Origin: Gilvimarinus agarilyticus
Lineage (GTDB): Bacteria; Pseudomonadota; Gammaproteobacteria; Pseudomonadales; Cellvibrionaceae
DNA: 64,000 nt
Direction: 5' to 3'
NCBI RefSeq assembly: GCF_000832015.1
Contig: NZ_JXCJ01000001.1
Coordinates: forward strand, 2,602,630 to 2,666,629
Part shown: positions 17,037 to 24,781 of the stretch, piece by piece
Layout of the letters: every line of letters begins with the position of its first letter
How positions within the stretch are numbered: position 1 is the first letter of the stretch
Translations under genes and position numbers: made by a program
The notes under the pieces: generated by a model
The model's database searches: none
The model's input: only the letters and a program-made list of their open reading frames with translations
What the model was told of the DNA's origin: nothing

Positions 17037-17843
17037 CTATTTTTCGTACTTTTTTGTCGCAAGATCTTCCGGCTCATCGTCCAGTTCGTGCCGGCCGCGC
17101 TGCATCGCATCGCTAAAAGCCGCCGCCATAATACCCGTAGGCATCGCAATGAGCGCGACACTAGCCAGTGCCGACAGTGCGCCAAAAAGGCGCCCCAGCT
17201 GAGTTACTGGGTAAACATCGCCGTAGCCCACAGTGGTAAAGGTAATAACCGCCCACCACATGGCCCGGGGAATACTGCCAAAGGCCTCAGGCTGTACGTC
17301 TCTTTCCGCCAGATAAAGTGCGATAGATGCGAACATGATTACAGTTGCAGCGAGCACTGCGCTAATTGACAGCTCGTAGCGGCGAGAAACTAAAGCCGCA
17401 GCCAAATAACGCACTGACCTCGACAGCCTGCCAAATTGTGCCAGCCGGGCAATACGCAGCAAGCGTATAAAACGCAGCATAAGTGATTGCGAGCCTAACA
17501 ATCCAAACAGTAACGGCAACACAGCGACCAAATCAATCAAGGCTGCGGGGGTGATCAGATACCGTAACCGGCCCACTATAGGGCGGCGATAGCGCCGGTC
17601 TTCCACGCACACCCACGCTCGCACAAAGTACTCGATGATGAAGATCACGCTAAAAATCACTTCGAGCCCACGAACCACACGCTCTTCGCCCTGGGTTATG
17701 TTGGGCTCTGTCTCTAATATCGCGCCGATAAAAGACAGCAGTATTAGAATGCAGATGACCCAATTAGTCGGTGAAAGGCCGTACCCCCACGCGGCGGGCT
17801 CTAACTGTAAATGCAGGCGATGTCGCAGTGCTTGTTTACTCAT
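17037..17843 (-). CDS. Voltage-gated-type potassium channel (ion transporter family)
   Basis: A 268-residue inner-membrane channel subunit of the six-helix type. An S4-like segment with regularly spaced arginines (LMLRFIRLLRIARLAQFGR, about 120-138) precedes S5, the selectivity filter TVGYGD (about 204-209) and a final S6 helix, so K+ selectivity is expected. The open frame reaches back two codons to a TTG, but the ATG at 17843 is better placed, eight bases after AAGGA. No cyclic-nucleotide or RCK domain follows. Physiological role unknown. Neighbours on the same strand are not functionally related. Confidence 0.93.
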   Translation of the reverse strand: MSKQALRHRLHLQLEPAAWGYGLSPTNWVICILILLSFIGAILETEPNITQGEERVVRGLEVIFSVIFIIEYFVRAWVCVEDRRYRRPIVGRLRYLITPAALIDLVAVLPLLFGLLGSQSLMLRFIRLLRIARLAQFGRLSRSVRYLAAALVSRRYELSISAVLAATVIMFASIALYLAERDVQPEAFGSIPRAMWWAVITFTTVGYGDVYPVTQLGRLFGALSALASVALIAMPTGIMAAAFSDAMQRGRHELDDEPEDLATKKYEK

Positions 17844-17880
17844 GCACAATATCCTTGTGGCGCGCTATTATTAATACATT

Positions 17881-18555
17881 TTAAAAGGGGCACTCAGCCC
17901 GGCCAACCACGCGAGCCCCGTCATCCGGCCCGACAAACTCTAGCTCTGCGGCGTGCAGTAACAGCCGTGGTGCAGCAGCTTGTATAGGCTCCGGAGCGTA
18001 AAAGTGGCAGCCAAGAATCGGGTGGCCAATAGCGCTTAGGTGAACCCGTAGCTGATGCGAGCGCCCGGTTAATGGCGTTAACTCTAGCCGGCTGGTATCC
18101 GTGGCTGCATCGTAACTGAGCACGCGATAGCGCGTTATTGAGGGTTTGCCGCCGGTTTCGCAGATTTTATAGCGCGGGCGATGGTCTTTGTCGGGGGCGA
18201 TGGGCATATCGATCTCACCCGCCGGATCCGATAACTTACCCGCCACAATCGCGATATACACTTTACGGGTGGTACGCTGCTCAAATTGCCGGGCAATGGC
18301 TGCATGAGCACGCTTGTGCCGAGCAACCACCATAATACCTGAGGTATCAAAGTCCAGCCGGTGAATCATAGAGGCATGAGGGTACTCCATCTGCAGCCGC
18401 CCGAGTACACAGTCGTAATTTGCCCGGTTGCGCCCAGGCACACTCAATAACCCGGCGGGTTTTACCACTAGCACAAAGCCCTCATCTTCGCGCACAATAT
18501 CCACGGGCTCATGACACTTTGGCAACACGGCCAAGTCATCGCTTGAGTTACTCAT
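17881..18555 (-). CDS. rluA: Dual-specificity rRNA/tRNA pseudouridine synthase RluA
   Basis: Converts uridine to pseudouridine; E. coli RluA acts on 23S rRNA U746 and tRNA U32. The 224-residue product lacks an S4 domain, like E. coli RluA (219 residues). It shares KPAGLLSVPGR, the catalytic motif HRLDFDTSG (aspartate about 68), TGRSHQLRVHL and a GHPILGCHFYAPE segment with it. The frame extends to a GTG at 18600, but starting at the ATG at 18555 gives the family's usual N-terminus. Other RluA-like assignments are possible, but the close agreement through the C-terminus favours RluA. Confidence 0.88.
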   Translation of the reverse strand: MSNSSDDLAVLPKCHEPVDIVREDEGFVLVVKPAGLLSVPGRNRANYDCVLGRLQMEYPHASMIHRLDFDTSGIMVVARHKRAHAAIARQFEQRTTRKVYIAIVAGKLSDPAGEIDMPIAPDKDHRPRYKICETGGKPSITRYRVLSYDAATDTSRLELTPLTGRSHQLRVHLSAIGHPILGCHFYAPEPIQAAAPRLLLHAAELEFVGPDDGARVVGRAECPF

Positions 18556-18708
18556 ATAGTATTGACCAATATGGGACAAAAGCGGGTAGTATAAGGCCAC
18601 AGGCGTTGCAAGGTAACCGGCTACAACTTAGAGGTGCCACTAGCCACCACCTAATTCAATGCCCCACAATCTCCAGCATCAGGCTCGGAGATCAACAGGA
18701 GTTAGCTT

Positions 18709-18936
18709 GTGAGCGAGCAACATAATAAGACCGCAAAGGCCATACGCAAGACAAATATTCTGCACGTTATCCTTAGCACTTTGGCTGCAGCCGTCGGGGT
18801 GCAAAGCAATCGCAATCGCGAGCGGGACTTTAGTGGCAATAACTTACTGCCCTATATAATCGCAGGCCTTATATTTACGGGGCTATTTGTGGTGGGGCTC
18901 ATTTTGTGGGTACAGCACCTGCTGGCCAGCACCTAA
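18709..18936 (+). CDS. DUF2970 family small membrane protein
   Basis: A 75-residue protein with two hydrophobic stretches: about 18-31 and a clear membrane helix at about 47-70 (YIIAGLIFTGLFVVGLILW). The middle carries the DUF2970 signature AAAVGVQSNRNRERDF. The start is a GTG, eight bases after AGGAG. Function unknown; the family is common in gamma- and betaproteobacteria. It converges on the MarR gene with about 20 bases between and is divergent from rluA. Confidence 0.85.
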   Translation: MSEQHNKTAKAIRKTNILHVILSTLAAAVGVQSNRNRERDFSGNNLLPYIIAGLIFTGLFVVGLILWVQHLLAST

Positions 18937-18956
18937 AACGGCTAAAGCCGCCGAGG

Positions 18957-19421
18957 TTACTCTAGGTTGCGCCATAAAGCGGTGGTCTCTACCCCGCCCG
19001 CCCGCAGCAACTTTTGTAAATTCCCTTTAAAAGCCCGCACTTCAGTGGCCGGTAGATGGCTTAAAAAGGCGTTTTGGTGCTCGCGCGCCGCGTCGTCGAT
19101 AGCGGACATTTTTGCGCTGCCGGCCTCGGTGAGTGACACCCGGACGCTGCGGCGATCACCATCATCGTGATCTCTTACCACCAATTGTTTATCGGCAAGG
19201 CGATCCAGTAAACGAGTGATCGCAGAGCGGTCGACCCCCAGGCATTCCGCCAGGGCGGCTGGCGTCTGGGCTCGTTGATGGTGCAGGCAATTCAGCGTCA
19301 TCCACTGAGGCCAGCTGATCTCAGCCTCTTTCAGTGACGCGTTAAAGCTCTCGCGCATCACACTTGCCAGGCGGCTGATCCAATAGGTATAGCTGCCGTG
19401 TAGCTCAAAGTCTTGCGGCAT
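18957..19421 (-). CDS. MarR family transcriptional regulator
   Basis: A 154-residue winged-helix repressor-type protein. The DNA-binding core covers about residues 35-105: a recognition-helix region (LAECLGVDRSAITRLLDRL) and a wing with DHDDGDRRSVRVSLTEAG, the DxRxxxxxLT signature of the family. N- and C-terminal helices would form the dimer interface. No obvious target gene is divergent from it except the small membrane peptide gene lying upstream on the same strand. Ligand and regulon unknown. Confidence 0.93.
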   Translation of the reverse strand: MPQDFELHGSYTYWISRLASVMRESFNASLKEAEISWPQWMTLNCLHHQRAQTPAALAECLGVDRSAITRLLDRLADKQLVVRDHDDGDRRSVRVSLTEAGSAKMSAIDDAAREHQNAFLSHLPATEVRAFKGNLQKLLRAGGVETTALWRNLE

Positions 19422-19610
19422 AGCCTCGCCCCGCGCGTTGAATTTCGGCCGAGTGCGCCCGCGTGGTCACCACCACTAAGGTCCGACCCGAGAGCGCATA
19501 ACCAACAGCGCCAGGACAAACTCACGGCAAACACATATCGCCGGGAGTCAGCAGATATAGCCTGACTGAGCGATGAGGCCGAGTATTGTAATGCGAACGA
19601 GTGAGTTCGG

Positions 19611-19727
19611 TTATTGACCGCTAATCCAGAAGATGCAGGTGGCAACAAAAATTGCTACCAATGAAACGGCTGCAATCGCATCCGCTACGCTATCACCTTG
19701 GTCTTGCATTTCGATTTGATCGTTCAT
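19611..19727 (-). CDS. Putative 38-residue single-pass membrane peptide
   Basis: A short frame encoding 38 residues: an acidic, Gln-rich N-terminal half (MNDQIEMQDQGDSVADA) and a single hydrophobic helix (AAVSLVAIFVATCIFWI, about 19-35) ending in SGQ. GGGAG stands eleven bases before the ATG, and the stop is TAA. The layout, a polar N-terminus followed by one membrane helix, is that of a genuine small membrane protein rather than a random frame, but I know no family for it. It lies in an otherwise empty stretch between the MarR gene and sulfite reductase. Whether it is translated is not shown by sequence alone. Confidence 0.6.
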   Translation of the reverse strand: MNDQIEMQDQGDSVADAIAAVSLVAIFVATCIFWISGQ

Positions 19728-20129
19728 TATTTTTATTCTCCCGCAAAGGTTGCTGTTAGCACCTTAACTCTTTTTGGTCATGGTTTATGGTGTGCACGCT
19801 AGCCAATAAAACATCAGCCTGCTGTCGTGCCGGCGGCTCTGTAAAGTGCTAAGCCTTACAAAAGCAAGCAGCGATCCTTGCGTTACCGTTACCAACTGGG
19901 TATGTTTCTTATACCGGAAATAGCCGCCAGCCGCAACCCCCTACCCCTTTTTATAACTAAATGGTTTTTCGTTAGACATAACTATTCGTTTGCAAGCGGG
20001 GCTTGAATTGTTAATGTGCCGCCCTTGGCCCGCGCATCTCGCGATATTCAGGGATTTGGTGTATCCTTGCGCGCCTGCCAGATCTGAGGATTGACCTCAC
20101 ATTCTCTCTACGTAGACGGTAAACGATTT
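19728..20129. other. Intergenic region between the small peptide gene and sulfite reductase
   Basis: About 400 bases with no convincing gene. It must hold divergent control signals. I see an A/T-rich block around 19950-19990 and a GGTAT-N7-ATACC inverted repeat at 19899-19915, either of which could be an operator, possibly for a sulfur regulator of CysB type. I cannot match a specific binding consensus or promoter with confidence. Confidence 0.4.
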
Positions 20130-21794
20130 ATGTATATTTACGACGAGTATGATCACGCAATATTAAAGCAGCGTGTCGCCCAGTTTCGGGATCAGACCGA
20201 ACGTTATTTAGAGGGCTCGTTATCAGAACAGCAATTTCTGCCGCTGCGGCTGCAAAACGGTCTGTACGTTCAGCGCCTGGCGCCGATGCTTCGCATCAAC
20301 GTCCCTTACGGCATGCTTAACACCACGCAATTGCGGCGCTTGGCCCGTATTGCCCGCGATTATGACAAGGGCTATTGCCACGTCAGCACGCGCCAAAACA
20401 TCCAGTACAACTGGCCCGCTCTCGAGCAGGTGCCGGATATCCTGCATGAGCTGGCCGAAGTAGAAATGCACGGTACCCAGTCGAGCGGCAACTGTATACG
20501 CAACATCACCTCCGATCAGTTTGCCGGCATTGCCCCCGACGAAATAGTCGACCCACGCCCCTACTGCGAAATCATTCGCCAGTGGTCGAGCTTTCATCCC
20601 GAATTTGCCTTTTTACCGCGCAAGTTCAAAATTGCCATCTCGGGCTCCGAGAGCGATCGTGCCGCCATCGCGGTACACGACATCGGCTTGCAGTTGGTTA
20701 AAAATGACGCAGGCGAGATTGGCTTTAAAGTTCTGGTGGGTGGCGGCCTGGGCCGAACCCCCGTGATCGGCAGCGTAATTCGCGAATTCTTACCCGAAGC
20801 GCATATTTTGACCTACCTCGAAGCTATTTTGCGGGTGTACAACCTGCACGGTCGCCGGGACAACAAATACAAAGCTCGTATTAAGATTTTAGTGCGCGCC
20901 ATGAAGCCGGAAGTATTTGCCGAGGAGGTAGAAAAGGAGTGGGCCCACTTAAAAGACGCCCCGAGCACCTTGCGCGCCGAAGACATTACCCGCGCCAAAG
21001 GCTTTTTTACCGAACCGGCGTACGAAGCTCTGGACGACAGTGCCGCGCAAACCCAGCTCGACAACGAAAAAGCGGACAACATCGCCTTTAGCAAATGGCT
21101 GGAGCGCAATGTACGCGCCCACCGCGTGCCTGGCTACGCCGCCGTAACGCTATCGCTGAAGCCCACAGGTATTGCTCCGGGCGACATCACTGATACCCAG
21201 CTTGAAACTATTGCCGAGCTGGCCGATCAGTACAGCTTTAGCGAAGTTCGCACAACCCACGAGCAAAATATCGTACTGGCAGATGTTAAAAAGTCCGAGC
21301 TTTTCGCCCTGTGGCAAGCCGCCAAATCGGCCGGTTTTGCCACACCCAACATCGGCACCTTAACTGACATTATCTGCTGCCCCGGGGGCGATTTTTGCTC
21401 GCTGGCGAACGCCAAATCGATCCCTATCGCCGAGGCCATTCAGCGTCAGTTTAGCGACTTGGACTATGTCTACGATTTGGGCGAGCTGGACCTCAATATC
21501 TCGGGCTGCATGAATGCCTGTGGCCATCACCACGTGGGTCATATTGGCGTGCTTGGTGTGGACAAAAAAGGCGAAGAGTTTTACCAGGTAATGCTGGGCG
21601 GTAACGCCGGCAACAACGCCTCGTTGGCCAAAGTTCTTGGGCCCGCCTTCGATGCCGAGCAGATGCCCGCCGTCGTGCAAAATGTCGTTAACGTTTATCT
21701 CGAAAACCGCACCGAAGAAGAGCTGTTTATCGACACCTATAATCGTATTGGTATCTCGCCATTTAAGGAGCGCGTCTATGCAAAAGCTAGTTAA
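20130..21794 (+). CDS. cysI: Siroheme-type nitrite/sulfite reductase (CysI-like hemoprotein)
   Basis: Assimilatory six-electron reductase, most likely sulfite to sulfide. About 554 residues with two ferredoxin-like half domains and siroheme/4Fe-4S domains. The cluster and siroheme cysteines are in CCPGGDFC and GCMNACGHHHVG near the C-terminus, and substrate-site elements in HVSTRQNIQYNW and SSGNCIRNI are present. The start at 20130 gives MYIYDEYD, as in Pseudomonas CysI-like proteins; the frame extends to a TTG at 20091. A DUF934 gene overlaps its end, as in Pseudomonas, supporting the sulfite reductase role. With cysDN at 47-49 kb it fits assimilatory sulfate reduction. Reduction of nitrite cannot be excluded. 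Confidence 0.9.
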   Translation: MYIYDEYDHAILKQRVAQFRDQTERYLEGSLSEQQFLPLRLQNGLYVQRLAPMLRINVPYGMLNTTQLRRLARIARDYDKGYCHVSTRQNIQYNWPALEQVPDILHELAEVEMHGTQSSGNCIRNITSDQFAGIAPDEIVDPRPYCEIIRQWSSFHPEFAFLPRKFKIAISGSESDRAAIAVHDIGLQLVKNDAGEIGFKVLVGGGLGRTPVIGSVIREFLPEAHILTYLEAILRVYNLHGRRDNKYKARIKILVRAMKPEVFAEEVEKEWAHLKDAPSTLRAEDITRAKGFFTEPAYEALDDSAAQTQLDNEKADNIAFSKWLERNVRAHRVPGYAAVTLSLKPTGIAPGDITDTQLETIAELADQYSFSEVRTTHEQNIVLADVKKSELFALWQAAKSAGFATPNIGTLTDIICCPGGDFCSLANAKSIPIAEAIQRQFSDLDYVYDLGELDLNISGCMNACGHHHVGHIGVLGVDKKGEEFYQVMLGGNAGNNASLAKVLGPAFDAEQMPAVVQNVVNVYLENRTEEELFIDTYNRIGISPFKERVYAKAS

Positions 21795-22281
21795 AGATGG
21801 CGTCATTATCGAAAACCAGTGGCATATAATGCCCAAACCAGAGGCGGACCAGAGCGCCGAGGTACCGGCCGGCCCCACTATCGTTCCGCTTGGCGTATGG
21901 CTTGAACAGCAAGATGCCCTGCAACAGCGCGACGACATTGGTGTGTGGCTCGATAGCGATGAACTCGCCGAGCAGATTGGTGCTCAAGCCAATAAGCTCC
22001 CCTTAATTGCCGTGAACTTTCCGGGCTTTATGGACGGCCGTGCGTTCTCGATTGCTCGCTTATTGCGCGAGCGTTTTGGCTTCACCGGCGAGCTGCGGGC
22101 CATTGGCGACTTTATGCGCGATCAGCTGTGTTACCTGAGCCGCTGCGGCGTCAATGCGTTTCAGTTTGCAAGCGATGACGTCGACCTGGAGCAAGCTAAA
22201 AAGTCACTGGATGACTTTACCGAGTTTTATCAGGCCGGCGTCGACCAGCCGCTACCGCTTTTTAGGCGCCGCACCGCATAG
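21778..22281 (+). CDS. DUF934 protein, partner of sulfite reductase
   Basis: A 167-residue soluble protein of the DUF934 family, found directly after cysI-like genes in many proteobacteria and thought to take part in sulfite reduction. Recognisable parts are a VKDGVIIENQWH start and a C-terminal core with NFPGFMDGRAFSIARLLRERFGF and AIGDFMRDQLCYLSRCGVNAF. The ATG at 21778 follows AAGGAG by eight bases and overlaps the end of cysI by 17 bases, so the two are coupled. Biochemical function is not established; an electron-transfer or assembly role is inferred from the context. Confidence 0.88.
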   Translation: MQKLVKDGVIIENQWHIMPKPEADQSAEVPAGPTIVPLGVWLEQQDALQQRDDIGVWLDSDELAEQIGAQANKLPLIAVNFPGFMDGRAFSIARLLRERFGFTGELRAIGDFMRDQLCYLSRCGVNAFQFASDDVDLEQAKKSLDDFTEFYQAGVDQPLPLFRRRTA

Positions 22282-22290
22282 CACACCCAA

Positions 22291-22320
22291 TAAAAAAGCC
22301 CCACAAATGGGGCTTTTTTA
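22291..22320. terminator. Bidirectional terminator between DUF934 gene and miaE
   Basis: AAAAAAGCCCCA and TGGGGCTTTTTT form a stem with a short CAAA loop. T-runs occur on both strands, so it can end both the cysI-DUF934 and the miaE transcripts. Confidence 0.92.
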
Positions 22321-22349
22321 TGATCAAAACATTGCACTACCAGCGTTAC

Positions 22350-22961
22350 TTAAGCAGTTTCGGCGGGCCCACTGTGAAACCGAAACTCGCTATCCACCTC
22401 TTGCACCAAGCGCTTTTCCCGCTCCAAAAACAGCGTCACCCGATCGTCAATTGACTCATTCCCGGCGGACTTTTGCGCGAGCTTTAAGTAGTCTTTAAAG
22501 TGGCGCGCCTCAGATTTTAGCAGTGATAGATAAAATTTTTGCAGCTCATCATCTAAATGTGGTGCCAGCTTCGCAAAACGCTCGCAAGATCGCGCCTCGA
22601 TAATCGCTCCCACGATAAGGGTATCCACCAGCCGGGCCGGCTCATGAGTGCGCACCGGCTTACGCAGCTCAGCGGCATAACGGGCCGCATTAATTTGCTC
22701 GTAGGCAATACCGCGATTTTGCATAATGGCTATCACCTGCTCAAAGTGGCGCAGCTCCTCACGCGCCAAGCGCGACATTTTATTAAGCAGCTCAAAGTCG
22801 TCTACATACCGATACATTAAATTTAAAGCCGTAGAGGCTGCTTTTTTTTCGCAGTTGGCGTGGTCGAGCAATAACAGCTCAGGATTGGCCAGAGCGCCGG
22901 CGATCCAGGTGTCCGGTGTTTCGCACAGCAAAAAATCATTGATTGCCTGTAAATCATTCAT
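22350..22961 (-). CDS. miaE: tRNA-(2-methylthio-N6-isopentenyladenosine-37) hydroxylase MiaE
   Basis: Diiron monooxygenase that hydroxylates the isopentenyl group of ms2i6A37 in tRNA, using O2. The 203-residue helical protein carries carboxylate-histidine diiron ligands in REELRHFEQV, EARSCERF and SEARHFKDYL. The start at 22961 (MNDLQAIN) is favoured over the open frame to 23018, which would run into the upstream gene. It lies 11 bases after the DUF1289 gene and is probably co-transcribed with it. Being oxygen-dependent, it suggests an aerobic or facultative organism. Confidence 0.93.
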   Translation of the reverse strand: MNDLQAINDFLLCETPDTWIAGALANPELLLLDHANCEKKAASTALNLMYRYVDDFELLNKMSRLAREELRHFEQVIAIMQNRGIAYEQINAARYAAELRKPVRTHEPARLVDTLIVGAIIEARSCERFAKLAPHLDDELQKFYLSLLKSEARHFKDYLKLAQKSAGNESIDDRVTLFLEREKRLVQEVDSEFRFHSGPAETA

Positions 22962-22972
22962 AAAATGCCTGC

Positions 22973-23431
22973 CTACTCCGCCAAGCCCGGCGCTATATAG
23001 CGCTCGTAATACGCACACGAAAGTGCGTAAAAGTCTTTATCAATATCATCGCGGATAACGGTAAGCGCACAATCGCGCCATTCGCGTCGCAATGCAATGC
23101 CGTAATCGGCCAATGAGGTAATTTGGCTGGCGCCGGCCCGAAGTAAATCAAACACCCAGCACTGGGGAGGTTGCTCGGGCTTAAATTGGATTTGCTGATG
23201 CTCAATTTGCGCTAACAGCAGAGCCTGATCCACCACTTCAATACGGTTATCAACCACCTGAGTAAGGTAACTTTCTAGCCGCTGAGCAATAATGCGGCGC
23301 TGACTTTCGTTATAGCCATTCCAGTGAATTACTTCATGGGTAAAACGTTTGCAACCACGGCACACGCTATCGCCGATACCGGTTGAGCAAATGCCAACGC
23401 AGGGTGTTTTTACGGGTTTAAAAGCAACCAT
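22973..23431 (-). CDS. DUF1289 protein with C-terminal extension
   Basis: A 152-residue protein. Residues about 8-55 are the DUF1289 zinc-knuckle-like domain: PCVGICSTGIG followed by CRGCKRF and WNGYNESQRRII, with four cysteines likely to bind metal. The remaining ~95 residues are a helical region with no recognised domain. Many DUF1289 proteins are only 60-90 residues long, so this is a long form. The open frame reaches 23572, but the ATG at 23431 (MVAFKPVKT) directly precedes the domain. Placed before miaE in a likely two-gene operon; a link with tRNA or iron metabolism is only an inference from that. Confidence 0.82.
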   Translation of the reverse strand: MVAFKPVKTPCVGICSTGIGDSVCRGCKRFTHEVIHWNGYNESQRRIIAQRLESYLTQVVDNRIEVVDQALLLAQIEHQQIQFKPEQPPQCWVFDLLRAGASQITSLADYGIALRREWRDCALTVIRDDIDKDFYALSCAYYERYIAPGLAE

Positions 23432-23532
23432 CAGAGTCCAGCCGATAAAATCAGGGTGCCATTTTACACGGTAAAACAGGTTTAGGTAGGCACGCGACCA
23501 ACTAATGGCCGCGTTATTAAAAGCAATATTGG

Positions 23533-24504
23533 TTAATAAGGTAGTCCGGCCACATCCAGTTGAACCGACCAAAGCGCGCCAGCGCCCGTAAGGTACAAGG
23601 TTTTACCATCATCCCCGCCAAATGCCCCGTTGGTCACATTAGCATCGACATTGATAATCGCAATTTCATCCCCCTCAGGCGATACCACCCGAACCCGACG
23701 GTTGGTATGCTCGGTTACGTAGATGTTGCCCAAACAATCAACGGCCATACCGTCGGGTACCGAAACATCAGTCAGCAGTGTTTTGCCAGGCCCTGGGGCA
23801 CCTTCCTGAAGTGGATAGGCCCGAACAAAGCCCTCTGCTCCACCGCCTGCAACATAGAGTGTTTTTTCATCCGGCGACAGTGAAATACCGTTGGGGTTAG
23901 CAATGGTTTCATCGACGACGCTCACCTGCCCTTGTGGATCAACTCGATAAACACGTGTCACATCCTGCCCCCCGGGGGCTGCCGCACGCTGAAAGTCCGG
24001 GTCGGTAAAGTAAATGTCGCCGCGCGCACTCATGGTTAAGTCGTTAGGGGAGTTAAAAACGTGTTCACGATACTTGTCAGCCACGACGTCGTGCTCACCT
24101 GTGCTCAGCGAATAACGAGCTACGGCTTTGAACTTATGGGTCCCGGCCAGCAGCTGCCCTTGATTATCAAGTGCCAACCCATTCGTACCGGCATCGTTCA
24201 GTAACACAGAAACATCCTGGCCGTCATAGCTCATAATGTTGGACGGGAAGCCCTGACCAAAACCAAACCGAGAAAAAAGCAACCGTCCGTCGCGCCATAC
24301 CGGCCCCTCGTACAGGCCGGGCTCGTTGAAGTTCGCCGCGACAATTCGCTCGGCGCTTAGCTCACCAGTGGGTGAGCGGTAGTGCTCACTTGAGCAATAG
24401 CGATCCGCCCTGACCGCCGAAGACGACACCGTGTCACTAGCGCTTGGCTGAGTGCAAGCAGACACCGCCAAAACAAGGGTTAATGTACCGGTTATTTTTT
24501 TCAT
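23533..24504 (-). CDS. SMP-30/gluconolactonase-like lipoprotein
   Basis: A 323-residue exported lipoprotein: the N-terminus is a short signal peptide with a lipobox ending in VSAC (cysteine about 17). The body is a six-bladed beta-propeller of the SMP-30/gluconolactonase/LRE type, with the pattern EGPVW (metal-ligand glutamate), NSPNDLTMSARGDIYFTDP, NPNGISLSPDEKTLYV and PDGMAVDCLGNIYV. These segments supply the expected metal-binding Glu, Asn and Asp residues, so lactone hydrolysis is plausible. Substrate unknown. No sugar-catabolic genes are adjacent; the gene stands apart from the DUF1289-miaE pair downstream. Confidence 0.88.
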   Translation of the reverse strand: MKKITGTLTLVLAVSACTQPSASDTVSSSAVRADRYCSSEHYRSPTGELSAERIVAANFNEPGLYEGPVWRDGRLLFSRFGFGQGFPSNIMSYDGQDVSVLLNDAGTNGLALDNQGQLLAGTHKFKAVARYSLSTGEHDVVADKYREHVFNSPNDLTMSARGDIYFTDPDFQRAAAPGGQDVTRVYRVDPQGQVSVVDETIANPNGISLSPDEKTLYVAGGGAEGFVRAYPLQEGAPGPGKTLLTDVSVPDGMAVDCLGNIYVTEHTNRRVRVVSPEGDEIAIINVDANVTNGAFGGDDGKTLYLTGAGALWSVQLDVAGLPY

Positions 24505-24642
24505 GAAGGCCCCGTGACTGGCTACTGATGTGGCTCAGAACTGATTGTGAATAAACCATAGTAATGGGTGTTTTTTACCATCTTAGCAGAAATGGTTGCG
24601 TTACCACAGCAATCAAATGCCACCCTGCACCCGCCTCAGCAG

Positions 24643-24671
24643 TTAACAGTTGGGCCGCTATGATGTATAAT
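24643..24671 (+). promoter_or_regulatory. Sigma-70 promoter of acnB
   Basis: TTAACA (-35) and TATAAT (-10) are separated by exactly 17 bases, with one mismatch in the -35 and a perfect -10. Transcription would begin near 24678, giving a leader of about 100 bases before acnB. Confidence 0.8.
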
Positions 24672-24701
24672 TCGCGCCCGATTCGCCCCGTTGGGCACCT
24701 C

Positions 24702-24744
24702 ATCCATGTGGGTCATGGATAGCCTCCAAAGCAGCGATCCTGCT
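24702..24744 (+). other. Two hairpins in the acnB leader
   Basis: ATCCATG and CATGGAT (24702-24720) form a perfect 7-bp stem with loop TGGGT. AGCAG and CTGCT (24730-24744) form a second, 5-bp stem with a 5-base loop. Both lie inside the predicted leader, before the ribosome-binding sequence AGAGGA. Seen directly; any regulatory role is inference. Confidence 0.5.
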
Positions 24745-24781
24745 AGCGGAGTACATCAATTAAAACCAGAGGATCACAATC

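Noticed and set aside
19632..19650. Sigma-54-like TGGCA...TTGCT sequence
   Set aside because: The spacing between the GG and GC elements is one base too long for a sigma-54 promoter, and it lies inside the 38-residue peptide frame.
21360..21938. 192-codon minus-strand frame opposite cysI and the DUF934 gene
   Set aside because: Lies opposite conserved coding sequence, including the CysI cysteine motifs; no ribosome-binding site or recognisable protein features.
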